Source: Ypsolopha sequella (Eukaryota > Arthropoda > Insecta > Lepidoptera > Ypsolophidae). From it: a stretch of DNA of 64,000 bases. Shown one piece after another: positions 1 to 11,486 of this stretch; within the stretch, counting starts at the first letter, position 1, and each line of letters opens with the position of its first letter. Under the pieces are notes generated by a model. It was not told where the DNA came from. It saw only the letters and a program-made list of their open reading frames with translations, and made no database searches. The translations under genes were made by a program, and so were the position numbers. The stretch spans positions 2,880,794-2,944,793 of the forward strand of contig OW204010.1 in NCBI GenBank assembly GCA_934047225.1, in the 5' to 3' direction.

Positions 1-1185
1 GAGTTTTAACTGTGAATTTTGTGACTGACATCTAGCAAATAGGCGCGTAACAGTACGATTCGTACTTATGATATTATTAAAATTGTTTATCTTAAGTATA
101 AATATTTAAAGATTATATTAAAAACTTAGAAAATTTAGGATGTTGCTGTAGGTATTATTTAGGTATTTGCAATTATTTAATTTAAAAGGGTCATTACAAA
201 CTTAGAATTAAAAGTTGAGATTTTATGTGACATAAAATAAACGTATTTTGTTGTTATTCATTTATTAGAAAGATTGCATACATGGAAATTAGGAAAACTG
301 AAAATTGTGAAATACTCTTTCAATATAATATGAGAGGGACTTAAGAATGTTTACATCATATATGGTATTATTTATCTTGACCTAAAATAAAAAGTAAAGA
401 AATTTATTTAGTATGCTTCTCGGTTTAATTTAGTTTCTTTTCATATGATGAGAAATACAAAATTAGAATTCAAAAGTTGGCAGCTGCTACCTTATCATAA
501 ACATATCATAACATATCATAACATACCCGATCAACATTCAAAAGATTCGAAAAATTCGTACCCGTAATTTTAAGAAAACATAATTTCTATGATCATGGCA
601 TACAAACAAAAGCGCAGGGTAAAGCGCGGAGCCGGGGTGGACGCCAGGCCACGTGCCAATCGTCGAGACGCTGCCTCGCTTTGATTTTAGCGTGTCGGCG
701 TCGTCGTACAAAGAGCCGCAGGGGGCGAAGTGACGTGACCTAAGGATGGAGTTTGCTCGCACGCAATTTACACAGCGGCGAGGCGGCGTGTTAGTAGATG
801 GCGATCTGTCAAGCAATATTAATGAAAAGTGCGTTATTTGTGGGAATCATTCATCATATAAATATTTCTTTTGCCGCCAAAAAATGTTTTTTGCTGCAAA
901 AGAAATATTTAGTAAGATATTCAATAAGTAAGGAATGAAAGTACATGATCAGATTTACACCCTTCTGTTTTAAGGCGGCCGAACTTTGGTAATTAAATCA
1001 GCGGCTCTAAAATGCCTTTGAAAATTTCACCTTAAAAGAAAGAAATAAGGTACCCACTAAGAAATCCGATAGCAAAAATTTATTATATTTTGCCTTATTT
1101 CGGCTAAGGGCCGACATTGTATTGTTACAAAACTTTTGGAATGAAGAAAATTTCGTTTTTACAGCAATAACCATAAAATAAACTT
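1..1185. other. AT-rich stretch, no gene recognised
   Basis: I see no convincing gene. Open frames at 538-931 are short, show no known motif and overlap on opposite strands. A GC-richer island sits at about 620-800. The short direct repeat CATATCATAA occurs twice near 500-520. Confidence 0.5.
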
Positions 1186-1520
1186 AAAAAAAAAATAGTA
1201 ACCGACTTCAATAGTAACAGCAGTCATTCACTAAAAAGTTAATAAAAATTCTATTAATTAATGACCGATGGTACCGGAGCAACACTTTTGCCGACTTCTT
1301 TCTTCCTGACACATTATGTTATCTAGAAGTCGGCGCTCTTATATTGGTTTTTATGTTGCTATATCGTAGGAAATACGCCGACATCTAGATAACTTATTGT
1401 TTCAGGAAGAAAGAAGTCGGCAAAACTGTTGCTTCGGTACCATCGGTCTTTGTAGAATTATTATTAACTTTTTAGTAAATAACTGCTGTTACTTTTGAAG
1501 TCGGTTACTATTTTTTTGTT
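1186..1520. repeat. Foldback (MITE-like) repeat with AACCGACTTC ends
   Basis: The stretch is an imperfect palindrome: 1186-1340 matches the reverse complement of about 1376-1520 with scattered mismatches and a small central loop. Both outer ends read TAACCGACTTCAA and both inner arms carry AAGAAGTCGGC-type motifs. The outer motif recurs as a right-hand end at 2175-2187, so the family probably uses it as a terminal inverted repeat. No protein is encoded, so this is a non-autonomous element. The family is not identified. Confidence 0.75.
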
Positions 1521-1559
1521 AAAAGATTATTTTATTTCACATTTTTTAGTGTTGCTGGG

Positions 1560-2190
1560 TTAAATTGTAAAGTATGGGTAGTTCTTGTAAACGTGGTGTT
1601 AATATGAAACGAAGTTCAAGTGAGTATAAGTAGCTATGTTTGAGTAGCTTCCTGCTATCAGCACCCTAACACAACATGATTACCGAAAGCTCGAGTTATT
1701 TGCTGTCATCCGTTGAAGAGTTCTACGGTGATGAAGCCAAGATCAAAGGCCAGGTGGGTACATTGGAAATTTTCTAGCAATGCCCTGCAATCAGCACCCT
1801 AACACAAGCTGATTGATGCAATCCGAAGTTATGTGCTGTCATCCGTTGAGGAGTTCTATGGTGAATATGATGATGAAGCCAGAATCAAAGGTCAGGTGGA
1901 AGAAAGTCGATTTAATAAGTAAAACCTTGCAATCAGCATCCTGGTACAAAGCAATTTCCTCAATCTTGAGAGGTATGCTCTTATTTTCTGAGGAGTTCCA
2001 CTGCCTATATCTGAAGACCTTCATCAGATCATGACCAAATCTAAAATGAGACCAACCTGGAAGCACACTCTTCCAAACAAAAAAGAATCATTCAAATCGG
2101 TTCAACAATGACGGAGTTATGGAATAACAAACACAAAAAAAAAGCATACATTCCAATTGAGAACCTCCTCCTTTTTTGAAGTCGGTTAAA
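1560..2190. repeat. Degenerate tandem repeat ending in a lepidopteran-type terminal motif
   Basis: Blocks starting near 1650, 1787 and 1930 share the words ATCAGCACCCTAACACAA, GCTGTCATCCGTTGA and GAGTTCTAYGGTGA, giving about two and a half diverged units of roughly 120-140 bp. The right end (2148-2187) is the widespread lepidopteran terminus with AGAACCTCCTCC and GAAGTCGGTTA. The whole is probably one non-autonomous interspersed element. Frames reading across it are short and look like chance. Confidence 0.6.
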
Positions 2191-2424
2191 AATAAGAACC
2201 CCAACCTAAGCCCTCCTTATTTATTGAAAAGAATTAAAATAAACATTAAAATTTTATCAGCGAAATCAAGAAAAACTTACGACAATTTGTTACCAAGATC
2301 TTATGGATTGAAAAATAGGTAGGTACCTAGGTAACCTATTGCATGAGTTGCATGAGTGTAGGTAAAGTACTTAGTGTATGAAACTACACATAACTAGGTA
2401 TTAAAACACTCGTGTATACAATAA

Positions 2425-2490
2425 AAAAACTCGCCTACGGCTCGTTTTTAGGGTTCCGTACCCAAAGGGTAACACGTAAAAGGTTACCCA
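2425..2490. repeat. Lepidopteran interspersed repeat scrap (GGGTTCCGTACCC motif)
   Basis: The words CTCGCCTACGGCTCG, AGGGTTCCGTACCC and AAAGGGTAA follow each other. This combination is frequent in lepidopteran repeats of the type whose other end reads GACTCGCACTTGG, seen at 6838-6952 and 51055-51100. Only one end is visible here. Confidence 0.5.
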
Positions 2491-2558
2491 CGCCACAGTA
2501 AAAAAAGTGCCCACGCAGACAGGTCCAGCAGATTCCAGATACACGCGCTACTAGTACA

Positions 2559-2635
2559 ACCTGACCGCAAAAATACTGCCGATGACGATGGCGTAGCGCG
2601 CCATACATTTCATCGGCAATATGTTCGCGGTCGGG
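2559..2635. repeat. Short hairpin repeat
   Basis: ACCTGACCGC...TGCCGATGA (from 2559) pairs with TCATCGGCA...GCGGTCGGGT (to 2635), with a second inner pairing around ATGGCGT/GCGCCAT. The fold is nearly continuous over 77 bases. It may be the hairpin portion of a dispersed repeat; function unknown. Confidence 0.55.
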
Positions 2636-2639
2636 TTAT

Positions 2640-3379
2640 ACTTACTGATCCCATGCAACTTACGCTCAAAGAAAATGGAAACTTATTACAGCGCAATAAG
2701 AGTCATAATAAAGAGTCAGAATAAACATAATAAAGACACCTAGTTATTTGTTCAATATACCCTTACTTAATTTCGTGCCCAATTCTTAAATACACGAAAA
2801 ACTATGCAATCAGTTTTGTAATAAGCACCACCTAATTACCTATCAGTTCGCGAGCACCCGATGCTCTTATTTGACGACACTACGTGTGTAAATTAATAAA
2901 ACGGCAAATTAATAATAATAACACAAACAAGTCCCTTCTTACACAAGAAACAAAAAATTATTGCCTATCACAATAATCACAAACCATTTGCAACGAATAA
3001 TCAAGGCATTGACCTAATATGTAATATGTAGGTCGATGGGTCAAGGTCCACTCGCAGGGAGTTGAACGACCGACACAAACCAAGCCGCAGGTGACGCTCG
3101 CACTACTGTAGAATTTTGAATAAAATGGTGCTTACGCGCAGGTAATAGGGTGTCAATTAATTTGATGTTTGCGTCAGGATGAGTTTGTGTTTGCGCTCTC
3201 CGCTCACCGCGGCTACAAAGTAGTACAATGCGAGCCGACCAGCCCACGACACCGTCACGCGGCATAACGTCTCCGGCCCCGCGCTTCACCCCGCGCGTAT
3301 TTTTGTATGCCTTGATAATCTGCTTATGGAAAATATTCATGTATTAGAAAGAAATAAAGATACACAATCTGCTTCGTTC
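2640..3379. other. Unassigned sequence
   Basis: I see no gene, RNA or clear repeat. A minus-strand open frame at 3041-3340 lacks any family motif. Confidence 0.4.
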
Positions 3380-3508
3380 TGTAGGACACCGTACAGGGGT
3401 TGTCTATGGTTGTGGTATTCTTCTTGGTGACCAATTGGTGACTAAAAGTACTGGTGGTCACCAAGGAGAGGACCAAAACCATAAACAACCCCTGTACGGG
3501 ATTCTACA
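3380..3508. repeat. Short foldback MITE
   Basis: GTACAGGGGTTGT at 3391 pairs with ACAACCCCTGTAC ending at 3497, and the match continues inward through TATGGTT...GGTGACCA. The arms are about 45 bp around a 20 bp loop, and the flanking GTAGGACACC / GGGATTCTAC also pair partly. No coding capacity. Confidence 0.7.
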
Positions 3509-3575
3509 TTTATGACTCTGTCCACGCTTTTATACCTCCATGGAGCTAACCAAGCAATATCCTGTCTTGCTCGCT

Positions 3576-4036
3576 TAAGGCGATTACCATCGCCAAATTA
3601 GCAGCTCGATATTTGTCAGTACGAATATCAACGGAAATGACATTGAAATAACGTTCATATCAGCGCGCAATGCAAAGTGGCTGTTACGACGCTCGCTGCG
3701 TCCTTGAAAGAGCGAAATAGGAGAAAATTATACTTTTCACATGGACGTGATTGTTCGATTGAATAATTCTATGTTATGTTTATAGCTATCAAGTTTATTT
3801 ATTTATCAAAGCATAACTGAATTCAATCAGCCAAGCCACTTAGGAGTAGTAGGAAATTCAAGCCAAAAAACACCACTTAGTTAATACATTTTTTCATGTA
3901 GAAGTTTTGGTGGTATGAAATAGAAAAATGTTGCATATGTTGTCTAAGAGCTAATTATTCATAATACATTTTTTCATTATTTTTGCTTTGGCCGTAAACG
4001 AGGAGTAGGCTTTAGAAAGTACCCATTTGGCAATAG
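3576..4036 (+). repeat. Left copy of an inverted repeat pair (partner 8422-8834)
   Basis: Nearly all of this segment reappears as its reverse complement at 8422-8834. Shared blocks include TAAGGCGATTAC, GAAATGACATTGAAATAACG, GACGCTCGCTGCGTC and the AAGTACC...TTTGGC end. The copies are diverged, roughly 80% by eye. No transposase is seen between them, and the intervening 4.4 kb holds unrelated repeats, so these are probably two copies of one dispersed element. Confidence 0.65.
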
Positions 4037-4887
4037 TAAGGCCCTTAAGTCTTGTTTCGTCAATCTTGATCTCTTTTGCTGAGATTCACACATAGGTTGC
4101 GAACGTTATAATAATAATGCATATCGGCTATATCGTCGTTTGCTTTCATCGGACTGTTAGTGCTTCGTGCGACAGTGTTGACGTGACGCCACGATACGAT
4201 GTGCATTATATATAAACGGCTGGGAACTGTACATGATGGCATTATGTATGAAATTTATCAGTACTTAAGAGGCCGATGCCAAATTAATTATCCATACAAA
4301 CGTAATACCAAAATCATTTGCAATTCGAGCATATTTCAACCAAATTATGCTGTTATTCTGATTAAGACAGTATTTTTATAGGTTCATGAATATGTTTCCT
4401 TCCAAAATACTAACCTGAAACGAAATGTCAGCGATTTGCAATTCGCACATTTTTACACCGTAAATTACCCGTTTTCTTCTTATTTGTTTTGTATTAAAAA
4501 CAACAAAACGTAAGATATTGTTCGAGCGGAAACATAGCCTATGTTATCAAGTTACAGATTATTAAAACGAAATTTAAAACACATTAAGTTTTCATTCAAC
4601 ATTTTTGGTATTACGAAATACGCCCGTATTCAGTACAAATTCTGAACGGCTAGTAGCTGTGTCGCATCTTGTTTGACGCACGCACACATTCACACAGTAG
4701 AGACATAGAGAGATGTCGCGTGGATTCGCGCGTCGTCTGGGCCTGGGGCCTCCTTTGGGTTAGGGTACAATAGTTTTGCATTATACTTTAGTTGCTCGCT
4801 CGATAACTGACATAACTCAGTCAGTGACGATTACTTTACTATGCTATGCATGCGTGTTTGTTTGCCTTTTTTTTTAAGGGAAGTACC
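4037..4887. other. Unassigned sequence
   Basis: No gene or recognised repeat. Short frames at 4060-4381 overlap on opposite strands and carry no motif. Confidence 0.4.
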
Positions 4888-6219
4888 GAAAAAAAAATTG
4901 TTTTGGCCATATCTTCGGAACGGAAGGTGGTACATCCCTAGGGGTCGGACCATAGGGTGCCAAAAAAGTTTTTTTTTTTTTAATGTCAAAACTTTAACCA
5001 CCCATATCTCCTAGACGGCTTGAGTTAGACCCATGTTGATGGGTGTCTAAGAAAAGGTCTCGCCGAGATCTAGCCCCCCCCAGTGTCAAAACTTTAACGG
5101 CCTGTATCTCCCAAATGGCTGAAGCTAGACCCATGTTCATGGTACTCTAAGAAAAAGGCTCGACGAGCTCTAACTGAAAATGAAAAAAAAAAAAAAAAAG
5201 TCGAAAAAAAATATATTTTTGCCAAAACTTTGATCGGCTATATCTCCCGAACCGTAAGTCCTAACGAGTTGCGGTTTCAACTTTAGTGATCGGTTTGCCG
5301 AGGGCTTCCCGACCGCATAAAAAAATTTGACATTTGACAGGTTTTGACATTTTTTGACAGGTCCAAAAAAGTGCTCCGATTCGCTTGAAACTCGGTATCA
5401 AGGGGCAAATGGGGTCGGTGATTACGAATTCATTGTTAATTGTGACACTTTTTGACAACCGACAAGGATTTTGACACTTTTTTGAAAAAAATTTGATCGG
5501 ACATTTCTTCGGATCTAATGGCGAGGCTGAAGGCCGAGCCTTCAAGTGTCTTTCTAGCGAGGCCGAAAAACGAGCATGTGAGGACGGAGAACGCGCCAGC
5601 GAGGCCGAGTCCGCACAATTTTTTTTCAAAAAAGTGTCAAAATCCTTGTCGGTTGTCAAAAAGTGTCAAATTTAACAATGATTTCATAATCATCGACCCT
5701 ACTTGCTCCTTGATACCGAGTTTCAAGCGAATCGGAGCACTTTTTTGGACCTGTCAAAAAAATGTCAAAACCTGTCAAATGTCAAATTTTTTTATGCGGT
5801 CAGGAAGCCCTTGGCAAACCGATCACTAAAGTCGAAACCGCAACTCGCTAGGACTTACGGTTCGGGAGATATAGCTGATCAAAGATTTGGCAAAAATATT
5901 TTTTTTTTTCGACTTTTTTTTTCATTTTCAGTTAGAGCTCGTCGAGCCCTTTTCTTAGAGTACCATGAACATGGGTCTAGCTTCAGCCGTTTCGGAGATA
6001 CGGGCCGTTAAAGTTTTGACACTGGGGGGGGCTAGATCTTGGCGAGACCTTTTCTTAGACACCCATCAACATGGGTCTAACTCAAGCCGTCTAGGAGATA
6101 CGGGCGGTTAAAGTTTTGACATTAAAAAGAAAAAAAAAACTTTTTTGGCACCCTATGGTCCGACCCCTAGGGATGTACCACCTTCCGTTCCGAAGATATG
6201 GCCAAAAAAATTTTTTTTC
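4888..6219. repeat. 1.33 kb near-perfect palindrome with 0.6 kb arms
   Basis: The left arm (4888-5494) and right arm (5617-6219) are reverse complements at high identity, separated by about 122 bp of GC-richer spacer rich in GCGAGGCCGA. Recurring words in both arms are GAGATAT, GTCAAAACTTTAA, AGACCCATG and homopolymer A/T runs. Frames crossing it (for example 5261-6011) mirror each other on the two strands, so they are not genes. A single-arm copy in right-arm orientation lies inside a Helitron at about 54230-54930, which shows the arm itself is a dispersed repeat. Confidence 0.85.
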
Positions 6220-6594
6220 CAACATATAATCGCTTCTATGAAAAGCAAATAAGGTCTTTGCCATTAGACTTATAGTGCTGGACGGAAATTAAAAAAAAGT
6301 TGCTAGGGTATGCCATCCTCTTAATCGAAGTTTTCAGGTATTTCAATATTATTCAATAAAATACACGACATTTTTTCGACTATTTATCAAATTGTAGCAC
6401 AGCATTTATTGCATAACTCTATTGAAGTAATCTAACGGACTGTTTCGGACCAACTCGGACCGGACCGGCTTTTTACCGAAATAGGGCTAGTCCGTTCGGT
6501 CCGCTGGAGTTTAGGGCTCACCATAAAAGTCCATCGGACCAGGTCCGAGTCTATTTGAACGGACCAACTTAGGGCTTATATTTGGTCCATGTGA

Positions 6595-6715
6595 CAGCTC
6601 TGGTGGTGAGCTCTATCGCCGTACTTCGGGCACAAATCCGACCGGAGATCGAACTTGGAACCTCAAGATTGCTAGGCCAGCGTTCTACCCCAGAGCTACC
6701 GCTGCTTACAACCAA
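6595..6715 (-). repeat. tRNA-derived SINE head
   Basis: Read on the minus strand, the segment has a Pol III A-box-like block GTAGCTCTGGGGTAGA, an anticodon-arm-like block, and a B box GTTCGATCTCC about 30 bases further on. The order and spacing match a tRNA, closest in my reading to tRNA-Ala. It lacks a proper acceptor pairing and continues into non-tRNA sequence, so it is a SINE or tRNA pseudogene rather than a working tRNA. Confidence 0.65.
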
Positions 6716-6837
6716 CGTATGGTAAAAATCTAAATCCTATAAACCAGAGTGTTGAGTGATCTTTCTGATTACTAAATTTTACTTTTTTTGTACGTAAGTG
6801 TCAAGTTGGTACCTCATAACTGCAACTGGAATAATTT

Positions 6838-6952
6838 ATCATAATCTTTTTAGGGTTTAGTACCCTGTCAATACAATACCCTTTTTCTAAACCTATAAGT
6901 TTGTACGGAACCCTCGGTTTGTGGGTCCGACTCGCACTTGGTACTTACTTTA
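6838..6952. repeat. Lepidopteran interspersed repeat end (GACTCGCACTTGG)
   Basis: AGGGTTTAGTACCCT is followed by ACGGAACCCTCGG and GTCCGACTCGCACTTGG, a tail I know from many lepidopteran loci. A second tail of the same type ends at about 51095. Confidence 0.6.
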
Positions 6953-8421
6953 GGTAGGTTTTCTCTACAAAGCCTCGATCTCCAGATATCCTTATATTTT
7001 GATAAATAAATAATTTGAGATACAGGCATTGATTTGTAGAGGAATTTCCATAAAACGCATTACTAGTAGGTATGTTCACTTACGATTCCCCGACGTAGAT
7101 AACAAAAAAAAGCAAATCATGAACATAGTGCATACGAGACGTTATGGTTATGAATGAATGGTACACATACACACACGCACACAGCTGCGCGCGCGCGCCT
7201 GAGGGGGAAAGCAGTATTCCGACCAATTTTGCACTCGCCTCGAATCATAGTTGGGAGCTTTTGGCATCGAACTCTTAAGTGTGAGAGGGTGTGCATGTGC
7301 TTGTACACATCGCGCCAAACTTCTAGTCCACTCTGAACACGAGGTGATTCATATTGATAGGTACAGTGAACGCATCGAGCTATACACATTGGACGTTGTA
7401 ACTTTCTTAGATTCTTCCCTGTAGGGACTAATATCGTACAGCAAATGCTAAGCTTGATGTAGTCTCCACTTTACATAAAAAGTAATTAAACAATTTTAAT
7501 CAACTTCAAAAAAAAATTACTTAGGCTCATGAAATAATATTTTTACATATAGGTATACACAAAACCATGGTAGAGCTGATGCTGGGCTTGACGGTGGAGA
7601 TATGTACCACCATATTACTCGCAAACCCTCCAAAGTTATTCGGGGGAGAGTAAGAGGACAGCTCTCAAACAGCCACAACACCAGATGGCCCACCATACCT
7701 GGGACCGATCGATGGCAGTATAATATCCATCTCCAATTGCCGGCCCTTACGTAAAACAGACTGGTGACGGGCAGCGGCGTCACTGGTGCGAAGGTTTCGA
7801 CACCACGCTCACCAACCCGCCTGCTCAGCGTGTGTGAGTATGGGCATTTCTTCCAGAAGGACCGCCAAGAGTGGCGAACTATCCAAAAGAATATAAGTGA
7901 ACTAAAAACAAAGATTCAAATCGAGGCGGTAACGAAAAGAAAAGAATTCGCACGTACTGTTTAACACTTTCACCTTTCTCCGTAGAAAATAAGATTCAAA
8001 ATAGGTCAATCCGATCAAATCGTTTGAGCGAAGCCGCCACGCATATTTAGTTTAAGAAATCATGTGTCATATTGCTTTTTACTTAGCATTCTAATTTGTT
8101 TGATAAGTACAGCAAGCGTCAAGATTTTTGTTTATGTTGAGTGAAGCAAAGCAAGGAACGAGTTTTTATTTCTATGAAATTCACTTTCTACGTGAATTTT
8201 GTTTGACTTGTAAAAGATCAACTCAGTGCTTGATATTTATTATCGTTACAACATGAATCTCCGAAGGGGTTTTATAGGTGTTCCGAGTGTGAACTGTGAA
8301 ATTTAAATCGGTACGCCCGCATTTCACCGACGATTAGCGCTTAATACATTGATGATTTTAAAAATATACTTAACTCCTGTTTTGTAAGGTCGTATACTTA
8401 GGGTTAAACGTACAGGGGATT
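6953..8421. other. Unassigned sequence with a CA/GC microsatellite
   Basis: An imperfect CA run followed by GC repeats lies at 7163-7199. The block 7520-7960 is GC-richer and open on parts of both strands, but I recognise no protein there. No RNA gene seen. Confidence 0.4.
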
Positions 8422-8834
8422 AGTATCGCCAAATAGGTACTTTCTAAAGCCTCATTTACGGTTGCACAAAAATATTGAAAAAAAATTGTATATGAATTAT
8501 CAACTCTAAGAGAACATAAGCAACATTGTTCTTTTTCATACCGCCAAAACTTCTATATAAAAAAAAATTCAACCGAATGGTGTTTTTTGGCTTGAAATCC
8601 CTACTGCTCCTAAGCGGCTCTAAGCGGATAAACTTGATAGTTTTCAATCAAACAATCACGCACGTCCATGTGAAAAGTATAATTTTCTCCTATTTCGCCC
8701 TTTCAAAGACGCAGCGAGCGTCGTAACAGCCACTGCGCAAGGTGCGCTGATATAAATGTTATTTCAATGTCATTTCCGTCGATATCTGTACCAACCGACA
8801 TCGAGTTACTAATTTGACGACAGTAATCGCCTTA
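8422..8834 (-). repeat. Right copy of the inverted repeat pair (partner 3576-4036)
   Basis: This is the reverse-complement counterpart of 3576-4036. It ends at GTAATCGCCTTA and starts at AGTATCGCCAAATAGGTAC. A partial third copy in the same orientation begins near 9175. Confidence 0.65.
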
Positions 8835-9174
8835 TGGTGGTTGTTACAGCTGGTGACTGAGAAAGCCACAATTAAGGTCAAGTTTACTCAGATGTAGATA
8901 TAAAAAAATGTATGATATACTTTAGAATATGGGAAATGATGTGCAGCAATTAAAATTTTAATTTTTTATCAAAACTTTTGACAAAAGACATACTTACCAA
9001 GACCAGGTCTAATTTAATACCTAAGTCCGATTTAATTAATTAAGCATGCAAGAAACAAATTGAAACTTAATCAAAACGACGATATTTTAAGAGTTCTAGG
9101 GATTATTTCTAAAGAATTTTGCTACAATGTTTTTTAAGCCCTTTTTTTCGCTATCCGGGGACCTAGTGACGTGA

Positions 9175-9290
9175 CGTAATGCAGTACGCGCTGATATGAA
9201 CGTAAATTCAATATAGTTTCTGTCGATATACGTACTGACACAGGTCGAATCAAGGTCGTTGGGAGCTACAACAGCCTTAGCGCGATTTTC
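9175..9290 (-). repeat. Partial third copy of the 3576/8422 repeat
   Basis: GCGCTGATATGAACG, TTCAATAT and TGTCGATAT...TACTGACA follow the same order as GCGCTGATATAAATG, TTCAATGTC and CGTCGATATCTGTACC at 8745-8805. It is shorter and more diverged. Confidence 0.5.
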
Positions 9291-9477
9291 ATATGATAGT
9301 CTCTAAAATCGCAAGAATTTCAACTATTTCATTATTGATTTTGAAAGCTACGGAAATGCATGAAAGCTTGAAAAATAAAATAAAGTAACATCATACTTTT
9401 TGTGGGTTTTAATAAACATTTTAATCAGTGGTACTAAAAAGCGTAGCGTAAGCGTAGGTACGGCATAGCGTAGCGTA

Positions 9478-9620
9478 GGCCGACCTCGTGCCCGCTGAAC
9501 CGACGACCTGAAAGATGTTGCGGGTAGCAGCTGGGTGAGGATTGGGCAAAATTGCCAAGAGTAGCGAAATATTGGAGAGGTCTATGTCCAGCAGTGGACG
9601 AACACAGGCGGATGGGTGGA
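9478..9620 (+). pseudogene. 3' scrap of an RTE-like LINE ORF2
   Basis: The plus strand, read with one internal stop and small shifts, gives the sequence order GRPRAR, TDDLKDVAG, SSWVRIGQ and GEVYVQQW. This matches the C-terminal tail of lepidopteran RTE-type endonuclease/reverse transcriptase proteins, and the DNA word TATGTCCAGCAGTGGACG is typical of their 3' ends. It is a short non-functional remnant. The upstream 9420-9478, rich in GCGTAGCGTA, may be degenerate simple sequence. Confidence 0.6.
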
Positions 9621-9689
9621 TGGCTGGACTAAAAAGTACACTTACTGGCCAAAAATCACAATAAATGGCACCACTTACCACGGTTAGTG

Positions 9690-10902
9690 GACATACTTAA
9701 ATCCACAAATAAAAACCTTATATTAGGCAAAATCTATTTATACAACGGTTGAAGTCCGTATAATACGGCTATGGCAGTGGCGGTTTTCCAGGGGAGGCAA
9801 TATAAGCAATGCCTCACCTAAATAAAACCCGACTACTTACTATGCATACCTACTACTTACTTACTTTTACAGTAAAAAAAAAATAAAATAATTTTCAATT
9901 AAAAAAATAAACTATAGTATAAAAACTAATCCAAAATAGGATATCACGTGAGCATCGATGCACCGGGAACCCTTTTTACTTCAACGCGAGCGGCACGACC
10001 GTTCGTCAAAGGTCTGAAGCGCAAAGTTTGAAATTCTGTCTTGCGCCTCGGAAACAATAAGTAACGAGAGGTTTTACAAAGTTAACGAGACAAATTACGA
10101 GAATCTTATTACCTTGTGATAGAGTCGCTTCTTGAGAAGTCCGTTGAAAATTGTCTTTGTAAGAGAGGCTCTTTATTTCGGAACTTCGAAAGCGAAGAAG
10201 ATATTCGTTGCATTGGGTAGAGTGAGACGACATGCGTTACCGGAGCGAGCGACTCGATCCGACCGAATGGCAACGAAGCGCTGCCGCCGGTTGCCTCTGC
10301 GCGGGGCGGCTGGCTTCAAATTTCAATCATATCAAACAGTCGGTCGGTCGGCCGACCAAACGAAAACAACAAATTAGTCGAGTCTGTGACACGGGTTACA
10401 CTTGATGCGTTAGCGTTCTTAGGTCAATTAGTCTCGCTCGCGGCAGATCGTGCGTAATTTGCGTTATGTATCCAAAATTTGATATTGTGGCTTTGTTACT
10501 AATAACTCCTTTTGTATTGCGTAATGAAGCTGAAAAATCAAATATAATTAAAACGTGTTTTCGTCCTTGTCCTAAGTTAAATGATTTATATAAAAATAAA
10601 AAAAGCAAAATCGTAGAAAAACATTTGTCCCGTGGTACGATCGCTACAAATGGCTGTGCGGAAGTTTGTTTGTACTTGCAAAAACTGTATTGTTGGCCGT
10701 GGCCGTGCGTTTTTTTGAGCCGTAATAAATCCACTTTTTCATTTAATGGCTATTCGGATTTGAAAAATATGTCGCGGGCTCGATGATGACTATTGACTTA
10801 ATGACACATTTGTTTTGTTGGTTCCATCATATAATTTATCATATTATTATGTGATATGAATGATGAAAACAAAAAGTCTGAGAGATTTTTATCTATTATA
10901 AG
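9690..10902. other. Unassigned sequence
   Basis: The stretch 10180-10440 is CpG-richer than its surroundings, and 10466-10786 is open on the plus strand for 106 codons, but neither shows a family motif. I see no RNA gene. A promoter or first exon of a host gene cannot be excluded. Confidence 0.35.
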
Positions 10903-11178
10903 TACAAGGTTTAACAGAAAGGTGTAAGTGACTGACCATATTTGAAGAGCTTATTCAGTTAATGGTATAGAACAACTTTAACTATGGAGCCAATCCTGAA
11001 ATCTCAAAAAAAAATCTGCCCTTCCATAAGTACATTTCAGCCGAGCGGCATTGCATTTTTCTGTGAAAAAAAATTTTTTTTTTCGACATTCAGAGTTCGT
11101 TCCATAATAAAAGTTGTTCTATACCATTGACTGAAAAAGCTCTTCAAATATGGTTACACCTTTCTGTTACACGTTGTA
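10903..11178. repeat. MITE with about 80 bp terminal inverted repeats
   Basis: The left end TACAAGGTTTAACAGAAAGG pairs with the right end CCTTTCTGTTACACGTTGTA, and both arms share CATATTTGAAGAGCTT and AATGGTATAGAACAACTTT-type blocks. The interior (about 100 bp) is non-coding with A/T runs. TA bases flank both ends, which would fit a Tc1/mariner-type insertion. Confidence 0.75.
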
Positions 11179-11238
11179 TACATCAGTTAAGTTCATAGTC
11201 TATACTAAATTACCAAGTTTATTTGCAAGTATATATAT

Positions 11239-11440
11239 GTCGTGACCAGATCATAGAATTGAACATTTCATGAAATAGTCGACCATTTCATGAAATGGTC
11301 GCATTTTATGAAATATTACATTGTTTGTTGACCATTTCATGATATGGATTGACCAAATCAATGAATAGAGATCGTTTGACGATATAATCAACTAAACACA
11401 AGACCATTTCATAATCTGGTCAAACATCGTATGATCATAT
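11239..11440. promoter_or_regulatory. Subterminal palindrome cluster, left end of Ginger2 element
   Basis: At least four copies of (G)ACCATTTCATGAAATGGTC or close variants lie within 200 bp of the left end. A matching cluster is at 14040-14173. Repeated palindromes next to TIRs usually bind the transposase; that role is inferred. Confidence 0.55.
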
Positions 11441-11486
11441 CGTAAAATAGTTACATTTATTCACCACTAGCAGCGCTGATGGCGCA

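Noticed and set aside
5261..6011. Overlapping open frames of 60-132 codons on both strands
   Set aside because: They lie in the arms of the palindrome and mirror each other; no known domain.
6595..6715. Functional tRNA gene
   Set aside because: A and B boxes are present but the acceptor stem does not close and the sequence runs on like a SINE.
7517..7964. Short gene from overlapping frames of 66-88 codons
   Set aside because: No family resemblance and no supporting signals; kept as unassigned.
10006..10786. Possible host gene in the CpG-richer block
   Set aside because: Open frames of 75-112 codons overlap on both strands with no motif, no convincing splice structure and no homology I recognise.
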